A stretch of 64,000 nt of DNA from Hydra vulgaris (GCF_038396675.1 NC_088931.1:72286501-72350500), one strand, 5' to 3'. Shown: positions 44,427 to 56,639, numbered from the stretch's first letter. Notes: generated by a model from the letters alone, not told the origin. Numbers and translations are program-made.

Positions 44427-46127
44427 CACTGCCGCTCACGGAAGTTAGGACAAAAAATATTTTTTAAAAAGAACAATATTAAAATGTAATTACGTTATAA
44501 AATTATTTACTTATATAAGTAAAATTTATGTTTATATAAAAATAAATCAAGTTAAATAAAATTTGTATCAAAAAAATTCTAAATTAAGTTATTTTAATGT
44601 AAATATGTTAAAATAACTAACATTTAAAATAACATAAATTGTACTCACAAGTAAAAGTCTTATCATTTTAAATAAATAAACAGAGAACGCAGAAACATAT
44701 TAAAGGTCACGTATAAATCTGTATTTAACATTATCAACTCAAATCTTTCAAGTTTGTCATTTAACAAGTATTTCTATTGTTTACAGTGTTTTTGCAGATA
44801 TTTTGTGTATTTTGTGTTAGTGTTTTAAAAATTTCAAGTGCAGAAGTTCAAAGGTAAATTTAAAAATTATCTTTTTAGTGTGAATTCAAAATATTGAAAA
44901 AAATATGCCTAAAAGTAAGCCAATAAGTGTTGAAAAAAGAACAGCAATACTCACTTTGCTTCAAGAAGTCTATACAGTTAGAAAAATAGTTGAAAAACTA
45001 AATCTGAGTAAATCAACAGTTAGCTATACGATTCGTCGCTATCGAGAATCTGAAAGTTTGGAAGACAGAAATCATCCAGGTCCTTCTCGCATAACAACAA
45101 AAACTGATGACCGACGTATAAAAATCATCAGTGAGCGTAATCGAATGTTAACTGCTCCACAAATAACAGCTATTTTCAACTGTGATCGAGAAAAAAAAGT
45201 TTCTGTCAGTATAATCAAACGAAGATTGCAAAAAGCTAATTTGCATAGTCGTGTTGCTATCCGAAAACCATATTTACGAAAAGTTAATCGACAGAAGAGA
45301 TACCGTTGGGCACAGCTCCACAAAATTTGGACGATGGATAAATGGAAACAAGTACTCTGAACCGATGAGTTAAAATTTGAAGTTTTCAGAAACAAGCAAA
45401 GAGTTTAGGTTAGAAGATCTGCTGAAGAAAAAATGCTAACTCAATGTCTGGTTCCAACAGTAAAACATGGTGAAGGCTCTGTGATAGTTTGGGGTTGTTT
45501 CTTTCTGGATGGAGTGGGATATTTGCATAAAATCGATGGTATAATGAGAGCAGAACATTAGAGATATCCTGGAAACAAGTGCAATCCCTTCGGGACTTCG
45601 ATTAATCGGAGATAATTTTATTCTGATGCATGACAATGACCCTAAACATACTGCATTATTATGTAGAAATTATTTAGAATCAAAAAAAGCTGAAAATGTT
45701 TTACGTGTAATGACCTGGCCTCCCCAAAGCCCAGACCTCAACCCCATTGAGTTACTATGGGATGAACTGGATAGAAAAGTTAGAACTGTATGTCCAACAT
45801 TAAAATCTCATTTATGGAACATTATAGAACAGGAATGGAATAATATTCAAAAAGAAACAATTAGAAAATTATTTGAAAGAATGCCGAGAATAGTTAAAGC
45901 AGTTATTAAATCAAAGGGTGGTTTTTTTGACAAAAAAAAAACTAATTATTATAATGGGTTTTTTACATTTTTATTACATAAAACTGACTAATAATATATT
46001 TTATATTGAAAATGTATAAAAAATATAATTTTTATAAATATAAATTAAAAATTCTATAACGTAATTATATATTAATTTTGCTTTTTCGAAAAAATCTCTA
46101 CTGTCCTAACTTCCGTGAGCGTCAGTG
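44427..46127 (+). mobile_element. Tc1-type element
   Basis: Ends CACTGCCGCTCACGGAAGTT and, inward from the right, CACTGACGCTCACGGAAGTT, flanked by TA (44425-44426, 46128-46129). Single short TIRs of about 27 bases with one mismatch; no inner direct repeat found. 1701 bp. Confidence 0.9.
44905..45990 (+). pseudogene. Tc1 transposase (DD34E type), broken
   Basis: The first part, 44905-45360 (151 codons), holds the helix-turn-helix region VYTVRKIVEKLNLSKSTVSY and the linker TTKTDDRRIKIISERN. TGA at 45358 falls just before TDELKFEVF (first catalytic D). A TAG follows at about 45404 and a small deletion near 45560. The last part, from 45626 (HDNDPKHTA, second D), continues PPQSPDLNPIELLWDELDRK (catalytic E) to the stop at 45989. 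Three lesions in about 360 codons. Confidence 0.85.
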
Positions 46128-46139
46128 TATATGAATATA

Positions 46140-46530
46140 TATATTTTTCAACATCTTTACATCCAACAAGGCTGCAAGCAACCACTATTAGAGATGAAAG
46201 TTACTGGAAGAGAAAAGATGAAGTTTATAGAGCTAGATAAGGATTGACAGACAACTTAAAAGACTGCAAAGTATATAAATCAGGAAACAAGATGAAGGAA
46301 GTGAATTCCAAAGAACTGATGTTAAGAGAAAGATAAGCAACATTACGATGATATTATAATGGTTGGAGGTTGGTAGATGACTCATCGAGTACATTATCGT
46401 TCCAATATATAGGAAGATCTAAATTATTGCAATAATGATTGGCTGAAAAAAATTGGCTTTTATATGAATTAAAGTTGACCAGCCACTGTGAGTCACATGC
46501 TGAAACAGAAGTGAGATCCTTTTCAAGCTA
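46140..46530 (-). pseudogene. LINE C-terminal fragment, minus strand
   Basis: The minus strand reads LPTSNHYNIIVMLLIFLLTS, VLWNSLPSSCFLIYILCSLL, then a tail ending before tgcagccttgttgga. The same tail, in the same order, is found at 16600-16440. 5'-truncated to under 400 bases. Confidence 0.65.
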
Positions 46531-46779
46531 TTATAATAATATAAGATTACAAGTTAATTATAATAATATAAGATAACAAAATAAATACAAAATATAGTAA
46601 TAGTACCAATAAGTATGTTTAGAACAATTACAATGAAAAAAATAATAGTAATAAATATTACAGTATTGTGCAAATTAATTGCATCAAAATTAAAAAGAAT
46701 AAAAATCCAGAAAATTTTACGTTTTCTTACTCTAATAAAAAAAAAACTCATGCACTAATATTTCATGTGTCGTCCTTGT

Positions 46780-47900
46780 GCTGCTATGATTTTCTGCACA
46801 CGATTTGGCATGGAATCCACTAAATTTTTACAAATGTTTTAGATTTCTGTGTCTATAATCCAAATCTGAAGGATAGTGGTTAAGTTTAGTTTTAATTGTG
46901 CAGTCATGTTTTCGCAATCTTTTTTTTTACAACTACCCAGAGATTCTCAATTGGATTAAGATCTGGGGAGTTGCCAGGCCATTTAAGTGTTTTAATATTA
47001 TTTTTTAGCATGAATATCTTGAGTTTTTTGGATGTATGGCATGTGGCTAAATCCTGCTGTAATATTCCGTTTTTGTTTTTTAGGAAACACTTTTAACATC
47101 TCTGGAACTAAATGTGTTTGCAGAACCTCAATGTAAGTGTCAGAATTCATCATGCCAGTAACTGGATAGAGTCTTCCTGGTTCAAAAGTAGAGAAACAAC
47201 CCCAAAACATCTTCTTTTCTGGATGCATATTGTTCAATGTGTCCGTGTCGTATAGGCTCACCATCAGAACAACGAACAAACTGTGACCGCTGGTCTTGCA
47301 CTTCAAAATGTGATTCATCCAAAAATAAAACCTGCAATCAATAAATAAACCAGTTAATTGTTATCAAGTCCCTTTAATTTAATAGCTTCAATTTTTAAAA
47401 ATAGTATGATTATATAATTATAATAAATAAAATAGCAATAAATTTAATACACACATTTTGCCTTACCCTTCTCCATTGTTCTTTAGTCCACTTTTTGTAT
47501 TCCTTTGCCCACAAAAAACACTTCTTCTTCATGATATCTGTAAGTAATGGTTTTTTAGAAGGTTTTCTGGCAAACCTTCTAACAGCTATCAACCTCCTCC
47601 GCACAGTACTCGAGCAGAAATGGATGTCATGCGTAGCTAAATCATTCATTAGTTGGTCACTTGTCTTTTTCGGATTTTTGATACTCTCCAGTATCAGATA
47701 TCGGTCATTTCTTTCTGTGGTCTTTCGTTTTTGACCACATTTTCCTTGTCTTAATGGTGATAAGCTGCCTGTTGCAATGTAATGCTTTTAAACTGTAGAT
47801 TGGTTTACTGAACATAATGTGGCTACCTCCCGTTGAAATTTATCAGAATATTGAAGTCAGTTAATATTTTAGATCTTTTTCTTGGTGTAGTGTCCATCTT
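46780..47900 (-). pseudogene. Tc1 transposase with 135-nt intron, mildly decayed
   Basis: Starts near 47898 (MDTTPRKRSKI). The N-terminal part carries frame breaks (FQREVATLCSVNQSTV), then is open for KNPKKTSDQLMNDLATHDIH and up to KEYKKWTKEQWRR. An intron with donor AGG|GTAAGG and acceptor TTGCAG|G lies at 47466-47332 and restores phase 0 to VLFLDESHFEV (first D). Then come VLGLF/FWGCFSTFEPGRL, QQDLATCHTSKK (second D) and NSPDLNPIENLWVVVKK (E). Further frame changes near 47200-47250 and 47060. Most Tc1 transposases lack introns. Confidence 0.8.
47332..47466 (-). other. intron inside Tc1 transposase
   Basis: 135 nt, GTAAGG...TTTATTGATTGCAG. The flanking codons (QWRR | VLFLDES) fit the usual uninterrupted Tc1 protein exactly. 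Confidence 0.75.
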
Positions 47901-48021
47901 TGTTTATTTACTTTTTTAAATTTATTTATCCTTCTAATCACAGTAAAATTATAGAAAACACAGAATAAAAAAATAAATAAAAAGAAAACAATGTTTGATG
48001 TAATTAATTTGCACAATACTG

Positions 48022-48639
48022 TATAATGGTAGTTATAAGCATAAAATTGTTTATAACAATAAATTAATGATTTATTAGGATGGAGTCACTCATTCAAAAA
48101 TCTGATCAAAGGAGTGACATCAATTTTTAAATATAATATAAATAATAATAAGCAAAGACATACATTGAAACACATCGACCATAAACATATAGATTAAAGC
48201 ACACAGAACATAAATTTAAAATAAACATGAAGAAATCATAACTTGCAGGTTATAATAATAAAAAAAAGAAAAAGTAAACAAACAAAAAGTACTATTGATT
48301 ATTGTAGTAAAAACGAAAAAAAAATTAAAAGAATATTTTAATAGTAAGGATAATAATGTTTGAAAGTTAGAATAAAATATTTTTCAGAATTTTTTTTAAT
48401 TGATTTTGTTCAAGATGGAGAAAAGGTATTTAAGGATGTAGTTTTATGATAAACAATAGAATGTTTAACATACTTTTGGGTTTTAAAAGGTGGTATATTT
48501 AGTTTTTAAGTGAGGTTATAGGTACATGCTAATTTATCAATTAAATAAAAAAAATTTTTCAATTTGTGTTGAAACTGTGGTTTTAAAAATATAGTATAAA
48601 TGCAGTATAAAAATTAATTAACAATTATCATTATTTGTG
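48022..48639. other. unassigned AT-rich DNA
   Basis: No recognised coding block. Confidence 0.4.
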
Positions 48640-49880
48640 CAATTATAACCCTTTGAAAAATGAGGAGGAAAATAGAAAACTACATCTAACAGGAAAAAAA
48701 AGAAAAACATTCAGTTTGTCCTAAATCTGGAGATAAATATCAATTTTATTTTACTTATGATTTTGAAGAAAGAGTAGAAACAGCAGCTGAGCAAATAGCT
48801 AATAATCTTTACAAATGGATTGTGGATCACGATATTGGCGTAGACTCAACTAATTTAAACACTGATCAGAAAGGAGGTGTTAACCATTACATTGAACATA
48901 AATTGGGTAAAAAACCCATTTTGGACAATCTGTGCTCTTCATACAAATGAAGTACCTCTTTGAATCTTATGATTCAGCTTAACCAAAAAACTACAAAGAA
49001 AAATAACTTTTCTGGTCCTATTGGAAAACTTATGCATAAGGTTACTAGCTTAAAAGTCAAAAATAGCATAGTGAAAATTAAATTTTCTAATCCCATGATA
49101 GAACTTGATTCTGAAGTTGTAAAATAGCTTTCAGATAATCAAAAGTATCTTTATGAAACTACCCATCCAATAAACACCTCAATTTTTCCATCATTAAGAC
49201 AAAGAAATTGGGTCACATTTGGATGCAAGATAGTTTAATTTTGAAAATAGAATATGTTTACTTTGGTGTTCAGAAATCCTAATTTCAGTTAGATACATTC
49301 TTCAACTACTGGTGGATTTCATTGTTGAAGTATATGCGCTAATTTAGTTTGAAATCAAAATAATGTGAAAGTGGACTGAAGGACCTAACCATATAGTTAA
49401 GCAACTAAAATGTCTTTGTTATCAGAGACTTAAAGTTAAAGACATTGTGATGCCTTATGTTTTATCATCTTTATGAAATGCTCATAGTTATGTAGTTTAG
49501 AAAAAACAGACAGGTACATTACAGTTAAAACTATTTTAAAATTAATAGGAAGGTTCAAAATATGGAGACACTAATGTAAGAACAAGAAAACATCATACAA
49601 AATGAAAATGAATATTCACTTTTAGATCTAATTAATTGGAGTTTTGATGTATAAGAACCTTTACTTACATGTTACTGTCAAAGGATGAACTTTCAAAACA
49701 CAATGATACTCTGATGTAACTTGTTTTCCTGATTATGGACATACTATTGAAAGATGTGTTCAAGAAGTCACAAGAGTTTCTCAATCAGTATTTGGCAAAG
49801 AAGATGGGTTTATCAGAACAACAATAACACATAGATAAATCATGCTCATGAACCTATCAAAAAAAGATTTATTTCAATTA
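48640..49880 (+). pseudogene. uncharacterised mobile-element-associated protein, C-terminal part, decayed
   Basis: Blocks in order: IVDHDIGVDSTNLNTDQKGG (about 48820-48880), WTICALHTNEVPL, NNFSGPIGKLMHKVTSLKV (about 49000-49060), VVK.LSDNQKYLYE (about 49110-49160), an unclear middle part, then DYGHTIERCVQEVTR and QSVFGKEDGFIR (about 49730-49820). I recognise these as blocks of an uncharacterised family in arthropods and cnidarians with GxDxTNxNTG..GG and HTQ.IER..K.VTEAS motifs. Stops and frame changes are frequent. The N-terminal part of the same family lies at 43060-43350 on the same strand. Confidence 0.55.
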
Positions 49881-51698
49881 ATATAATCAAATATAAATGT
49901 TTTTAGTGGCTTTCTTTTCTTACGATATTATTTATGGTCATAGTTTAATTTATTGTTATACTTTATTATATTTTATCTCTTCGGTGACAATTTTAGACTA
50001 ATTTCTTTGTAAGCTTTTAGAAAGTTTGTAAATTATTGTAGGAAAAAGAGCAAATAAGTATTTTTTTTGTTGTTGTTGTTGTTGTTGAAAAATCTACAAT
50101 AGTAGACATTTTTCTTATATCTATCATGTTTGTATGGCCTTAAAAAATGCAGCACTTTGGATTTATGAATTTGGAATTATGTGTAAATTATGTTTAAACA
50201 AATTTGGAAAATGGAATTCCTATTTCCAAATATGTTTAGACATAATATAGACATAATTTCCAATTTTTCTACTCTAGCAAGGCATTATGGAATATATCGT
50301 AGTAGAGTTAGAACAAAATCAATAGTTTGAATTGCTATGAACAATAAAATGTCACAGGAGGTAGTATTTTGTTAAGCAGTAGTGCTTTGTTAAACAGTTT
50401 AAGGATGCTTCTAACATTCAAGATAGATTGTGAATCCATAACAATTTTTTTTTTTTTTTGTTATTGCTGAAATGGTTTCAAAAGTAAAAATAACAGACGT
50501 TATTTTAACATTCTTCTAACAGCAACAACTTTTAAAATATTTATTAAAAACAATTTTTTTTTAACTGATTCTGAGTTTAAAAATTATTAACCACAATGAA
50601 AACATTTATGCTACTTGACATTAGAATCAAATCAAAGTGAACAAATGTGTTAACTAAATACCAGCTTCATTTCCATTAAATGGAAAACAAAAGGGATTCA
50701 TGAACACATGAATCCCTTGTATTCTTTTAAAAACACTGTAATTAAATAAAAACAGTCACTCAACTGATTTATCAAACAGCTTTTATTAGATTTTGATTCA
50801 TTACATTATTGCATCTTTAAACTTTTTTGTTTTGTTTTGGAAAATTATCAGATAATTTATTTCAAAAATCTAGATTATCCTGCCTATACATAAGATAAAC
50901 CATTCATAAGGCAGCTAGGTAGAAAAAATGTATAAAATCTTCCATATTAAAATTACAATTTTGATAAAAACAAACTATGTTTAATTGGAGATACATGCTT
51001 TTGATACTTCAAAGAGTGTTGCAGCCCTCTCCTGCGTCGGATAGTTAGGGAGCTTGAGACTTTATGTGTTTTCCAACTTAAAAGGTATCTGTCTATAACA
51101 AGTTTTTCTAATTCATTTTTATATACTATATCTTATAGTTTTGTGCATTTAAGTAAGATTTAACAAAGTTATTATATTTTTAGTTAAGAAGTACACAAAA
51201 ATAATTTGGACAGAATTCAGTATTCTGCAAAGGAATTAAATTGTATAAAGGTGGCAAATTGTTTGCCACCTTTGATGAAAAATTTTGAGAAGGGGAAATT
51301 TGGAATTGAAGTTGTAAAGTATGTGAAAAAATTGAACTAGTTTAGTATCAATATATCAGCATAAACAATTAAAAAATATAAAAGAAGTTTGTGTACCTAG
51401 AGCTTCCTTGTACCTAAGGCCAACCCATTTTAATTGAAAACTTCTAAGTAAGTGTTTAAGAGTTCTAAGTAATGCTTCTCAGTTGGGTGATTAGTTATTA
51501 AATTTTTTATTCTTTTATCCTATTTTGATTTTCAGAAAGCAAGTTATAATCAAAAACACTTTTTGATGGTCTAAAATAAATTTTTGTCGCTGGTATCTTA
51601 GATTGTTTTACAACCCTAGAGGAAATGCTTTACTATAAGTTCTTGTATAATATATTGTTTGTTATTTAAGTATTAAATGCAATGTTTAATAAGTTTCC
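49881..51698. other. unassigned AT-rich DNA with small hairpins
   Basis: Contains hairpins around aagggattcatg (50689-50716) and aaaggtggcaaattgtttgc (51246-51272), and a tacctagagc...tacctaaggcc pair (51396-51422). No gene recognised. Confidence 0.45.
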
Positions 51699-51924
51699 TC
51701 TCAATCCAGGGTTGGCATTAAAAAACCCACCCAAAAAAAAACAAAAAATCCCAGTTAAAAAAACCCGGGTTTTTTTGGTTTTTTTTAAAATAATATTTTA
51801 TTTAAAGGATTCTCTTTGCTTAGTTTTTTTCTGTGATTTATTTATTTCAGAAAACATTTAAACATAATTATGACTAATTAAAAGGTAATTATTATTGAAA
51901 AGAGGATATGGATATGATCAGAAT

Positions 51925-53142
51925 TAGTGATCGACCGAAACCGAAATTTGAGCAGAAACCGAAAGTACCGAAATTTCGGTTCAGTGAAGCCATAGCCGAA
52001 ACCGAAATTTTTGCCGAAACCGAAACTTCGGCCGAAATTTGTAAAAGAATGTTTAAAATCCTTAAACTTTTATGATCAATGAATTAAAGCAAAAAAAGCT
52101 ATTTTACATATAGCTAAGCAATCACCATGAAACATAGTTTAAATTTATAATATGTCAAGACATTTCAATAATTAAAGGTAATAATTGAAGTATTTTCTCT
52201 GTGGAATACATTTTTTTTCCTGTTTTCTGGCAAAAATTTGTTTCTTTCATTTGAAAGAATGTCTCCAGCAGTTAAAAACAACCTTTTTACTTCGGTAGAT
52301 GTTGGCGGAGGTCTAAAGAATTTTTTTGCTACTTTTGCTAAACCAAACTTTGCTTTTAATGTTGTTTTCTAATATAAAGCTATGAAACTTCAGACCTTCT
52401 TCGGAGTTTGAATCAATTTTTGAGATATTGTCAACCCAACCAGACATTGCAAATTGCAACATTTCAACCCTCTGCCATTTTGTTCTGGTGTCAAATAAGG
52501 GTATTGTTCTTTTTTTAATTGTAATAGACTCAACTTGATCTGAAGTTGGTATATTTTCAGGACTGCCAGTAGTTATGAGTATTGCTTTTTCAGTTAGGAG
52601 ATTTTTTAGAGTAAACAACTTCTTAAATGCGATGAAAGTCCGCTAAGTGATTGAAGTTTTGGATTGTGCGATCCACAAGGTATTTTCAAGTTGCAGATGT
52701 TGCAAGTTCCATATTTGAAATCATTAGTTGCCACGGTAAAATGATTCCATAAACCAGTTTTTTATCGATTATTTTCTATTGTAAAACTTTAGTACTGAGA
52801 AACTTTTGATTTTTTCTATTGGTTTGGGTTGCTTTACTTAAATGTTAATTCATTTTAAAAATGATTTGAGATTATTAACTTAAAACTATTATGTAACGTG
52901 ATTTCAATTAAAATTTCTACAATTGTTATAATTAAAAATTGATTTACTAACAAACGATTACAATTAGGAAATCGTCATGATCCCACTATAAATTAAAACT
53001 TAAAAAAAATCTTATGAAAGTTTCAGTTCATTTCGGTTGCGGTTTGAGCCGAAATTTCGGCCGAAACAGGAAAAGTAAAAAAATTGTTGAAGCAGAAATT
53101 TTGGTTTCGGTTTCGGCCGAAGCCAAAAGTTTCCGTTCACTA
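51925..53142 (-). mobile_element. nested hAT element with perfect 8-bp target duplication
   Basis: Flanked by ATCAGAAT (51917-51924 and 53143-53150). Ends TAGTGATCGACCGAAACC and, inward from the right, TAGTGAACGGAAACTTTTGG. Dense ccgaaa/ttcggc motifs occupy 51930-52040 and 53025-53135. Inserted in the 5' non-coding part of the 51707-55654 element, so it is the younger of the two. 1218 bp. Confidence 0.92.
52190..52745 (-). pseudogene. internally deleted BED-finger hAT transposase
   Basis: A BED finger (TVATNDFKYGTCNICNLKIP, LSGLSSHLR) reads at about 52740-52610, followed by an open 101-codon stretch (52618-52313). The C-terminal dimerisation block is TSTEVKRLFLTAGDILSNER and NKFLPEN at about 52300-52220. 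Most of the catalytic region between finger and C-terminus has been deleted. Confidence 0.75.
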
Positions 53143-53382
53143 ATCAGAATATAGCATTTAATTAGAATTAATATTTTTAAAAGACATGATTTTTTTGAAA
53201 TATTTCTGAAAAAATAGTTTTAGTATTTTTTACAATATACTTTCAGTGATCTCAGTGGCATTCATCAACCATATCAAAGTCAGGCCTGTGTTCTATCTTA
53301 CAAATTACTCAAGAAACTTTTATTCAAACAGTATTATTATTTGTGTAGCATTAAGTATATTTAACTTGCATATTTCGATGCA

Positions 53383-55185
53383 ATGTGTATTTTTCAGAAA
53401 AAAATCTTTATAAGAATACCATTCGGAAGTGGAAGAAAGAAAGGATGGGAGTGGAAGGAGGTCAGTGAGATAGAAGGGGACAAAAATAGTGTTCAGTGCG
53501 ATCATTGTTCAGAGAAGATTAGTGGAAAAATTGAAAGAGTTCGTAAGAAGAGAGAAAGAAGGACACTGATGAACAAGAACCAAGACCTGGAAGCTCAATG
53601 AGCAATATTAGCCTCTTGTCAAATGAGTCAGATACTTCAATTTCCGAAAGATCTATTATGTCCAGCTCCACACCAGCAAAAAGATTTAAAAGTAGTAACT
53701 GACATAACTTTGTAGTTAGAACATCAAATGATCAGAAAGATGCCATAGACAAGCAAGTTGCCCGGTTTTTTTTCAGCTCTAACATGTCTTTTAATTCAGT
53801 GGAAAATTGTGAGTTTCAGAAACTTTGCTCTTTTCGTCGTCCTGGGTATGTCCCACAAAGCCGAAAGAAACTGGGTGGAGATCTATTAAATGAAGTCTAT
53901 GATGATCTGTCAGCTGGTATAAAGAACGAACTGGAAACCAAAGACACATTGGTAATTTGTCAAGATGGATGGTCTTGTATTCAGAATGACCCAATAATTG
54001 CTCACTCATTTTATGATGGAAAAAAGAGTTATCTGTACAGCATAGTTGACATAGTTGAAAAAAACTGCAGAATACTGCTTCAAAATCATCAATGAAGCTA
54101 TAGTTAGCATAAAAAATGATTATAATAAGTTTGTATTTGCTGTCTGCACTGACAATGAAGCTAAGATAAAGAAAATGAAAGAGCTGATCAAACAAGAGTA
54201 TCCTGATATGTTAACATATGGCTGTAATGCACACTATATGAATTTGCTACAGAAAGACATTTGCAATTCTTTTTCAACAATTCTAAAACAGGTTGTGGAA
54301 GTTCAGAAATATTTTAGAAATGTGCATATGGCCCATGGTTTGTTAAAGGAAAAAGGTGGATGTATGCCTCAGCTGCCAAATGAAACACGCTGGAACTCTC
54401 AAGTTGCTTGCATTTAGACATACCAGAAAAATTATAACTTCTACGTGGAGATTTATGGAGAGAAGATGGAAGATTTCCCAGCCAATATTGGAAGAATAAT
54501 TGAGAATATAGCCATAAAACGTGAGGCAAGTCGTCTTCTTAGTCAAATGAAAAAATTGGGGATTGCCTTAGACAAGATGCAGAGTGATTCTTGTCATCTC
54601 TCTGACGCAGTTCATATCTGGTATTCATTGATAAAGGATGAAGAGCTATCCATATAATATGATGCAATAAAGAAGAGATTTCAAGATGCTGTACAACCCT
54701 TTCATATTTTGGCCTATATAACTGACCATCGCTATGTAGATGATTACAAAAGCTTCATTGATAATGATAATGAAAACAGTGCAGAACAATGGTTAGAGGA
54801 CAGGAACCCTGATTTCTTGGGTTTACTATACAAGTTTAACTTGAAGGACAGGGAGGTGTTCCCCAAGCAAATGTTCTCAGAATCACTGAAGGTTATCTCT
54901 CCATCAGAATGGTGGAACATCATGAAAGGAAAGGTTACTAGATCTTAAATCAGAGATAAAGAGGTTTCTGCCAATTTCTGCAGCTTTCTAGCTTCTCTAC
55001 ACTCCTGTCCTGCTAGCTCAGCCTCAATTGAGAAATGGTTTTCAACCTTTAAATTTGTCTGGTCAAAGATCAGGAATTGTCTTGGTGCAGATAAGGCAAT
55101 GAAACTTGTGAAGATTTACAAATCATCTCACAATAGCTCAGCAGCTGACAGCAGTTCCTGTGATGATATTGAATCTGATCAATAA
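53383..55185 (+). pseudogene. hAT transposase, nearly complete, a few lesions
   Basis: A BED-like finger at the start (GRKKGWEWKEVSEIEGD, QCDHCSEKISG) is followed by a Ser-rich linker. Then come FQKLCSFRRPGYVPQSRKK, LVICQDGWSCIQNDPIIAH (about 53950-54000), FVFAVCTDNEAKIKKMKEL, DMLTYGCNAHYMNLL (about 54205-54250) and LPNETRWNSQVA (about 54375-54410). The C-terminal dimerisation block SSASIEKWFSTFKFVWSKIR lies at about 55015-55075. Stops at about 54416, 54655 and 54946 and frame changes near 53600 and 54050 break it. No block is missing. Confidence 0.85.
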
Positions 55186-55662
55186 GTAGGTAAGTAGTAG
55201 GAAAAATTGTTTTAAACTTCAGTATAACCATCTAAATCCTGAAAAAAATTCTATTTCTATTATTTAAGTGTAATTTATATTTGTATTAGTTTATTCTTGA
55301 TGATCCCAGAGGAAGTGTTTAACTGGAAATCTGTCAAAAACATCTAAAAAGCTGACAAGAATTGAAAATTATTGTAATAATTAAACAAAGTAAAATTATG
55401 TAAGGAGAATTTTATTTACAGTTCTTCAATTTATTAAATTTTCCTTGTAAAAGCTGTTTTCAATAAATAAATATAACTATTACCATGTGTTTTTAATTAT
55501 TATTTTGAAAAAATTAAATGTTTAAAGATAGTTTGAATGCAAAATAGGTATTATGTCTTTCATTATCTAAGCAAAATAAGCTATTTTAAAAAAAAAAAAA
55601 AAAAACCCAGTGGGCTGGTTTTTTTTAAAAAAACCCGGGTTTTTTCCAACCTTGTCTCAATC

Positions 55663-56430
55663 GGGTTCATTATTAGATTACATTTTTTATGAGGCTATCA
55701 ATTCTTGTACCTAGGGCCATATATGCATATAGAATTTGCTAGATAACAAGGAAGATGGTTGAATTTTAATTGGTGCAGAATTTTTTTCTTATCGCAGTTG
55801 TTTTAGGACTACCATTTTATGTGTAGACTTGTTTGTCAATTTTTTTATTTATTTAAGTGTTGCAATCAAGTAACACTAGACAAATTTATGGGAAAAGATC
55901 TAAGATTAAATAAGAGTTAAACCTAATTTTCAGAGAACAGTCCTAGACACAATAGCTAGTGGCCCTAGGTAAGTTAAAAAAAGCTTACCGTACCTAGGGC
56001 CACTAATTTTATGAACCCTTCAACGTGACAGACTTTTATAATTCAAGTCACAATACCTATATTAACACAAAGTAATTAGTATAGAGAAATAATTATATCA
56101 GTTTCAGCACGTTCAGAGAAGACTGGGGCCTTGAATTTGAGCATTGAAAACATTCCAGCCCTAGGTTCACAAAATTCCCCTATATATAGTATAAATGATA
56201 TTTGCCATTATATAGGTTAATTTGTAAACTCATACTAAACAAAATATTGTTATGAAAAAATATTTATGAAAGATTGACTAAATCTTTTTTTTATGTACAT
56301 TCAGTATATAAAATGTATCATGTTTAAACCATTTTTAAAACTATATGCTTTTTTTTTTTAAAAAAAAAACAACTTTATCATGTTAACTAACAATGCTACA
56401 TGATAATATTACCTGAAACCTAGCAAACTT
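55663..56430. other. unassigned DNA with TACCTAGGGCC palindrome
   Basis: agtggccctaggta and tacctagggccact form an inverted repeat at 55959-56003. Another copy of tacctagggcc lies at 55709. No gene recognised. Confidence 0.5.
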
Positions 56431-56470
56431 CTCAATTTTTAACAGAAAGAGCTAAGAAAAATTGACTTAC

Positions 56471-56626
56471 TGAATCGATGAATGACTCGGTAATTTTTTC
56501 AGGCACAATATGCGTCGAACTTCCATAATTGAATGAATTTTTTATTAAAGGATCTTCAAAGTTTTTAAAAACCAAGTTTGGATGAAGCATCCAGTCAGGA
56601 CCAGACGATCTAACAGAACCAGCCAT
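56471..56626 (-). CDS. candidate first coding exon of a host gene
   Basis: ATG at 56626 in good context (CCAAAATGGCT). Exactly 52 codons follow, MAGSVRSSGPDWMLHPNLVF...ITESFIDS, and end at the consensus donor TCA|GTAAGT in phase 0. Composition is ordinary protein, unlike the surrounding AT-rich frames. No following exon is seen before the hAT cluster. The next phase-0 coding on the same strand is the tentative exon at 42650-42597 of the zinc-finger gene, about 13.8 kb away across transposons. I do not recognise the domain. Confidence 0.5.
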
Positions 56627-56639
56627 TTTGGTTTTGTAA

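Larger units (their letters stand above)
46661..48021 (-). mobile_element. Tc1-type element with a spliced transposase
   Basis: Ends CAGTATTGTGCAAATTAATT at both sides (right end inward identical over 20 bases), flanked by TA (46659-46660, 48022-48023). 1361 bp, transposase on the minus strand. Confidence 0.9.
51707..55654 (+). mobile_element. hAT element with perfect 8-bp target duplication
   Basis: Flanked on both sides by TCTCAATC (51699-51706 and 55655-55662). Ends CAGGGTTGGCATTAAAAAAC and, inward from the right, CAAGGTTGGAAAAAACCCGG. Palindromic AAACCCGGGTTT-type segments lie just inside both ends (51757-51774, 55628-55646). It carries a nearly full-length BED-type transposase and a second hAT element nested in its 5' part. 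3948 bp. Confidence 0.92.
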
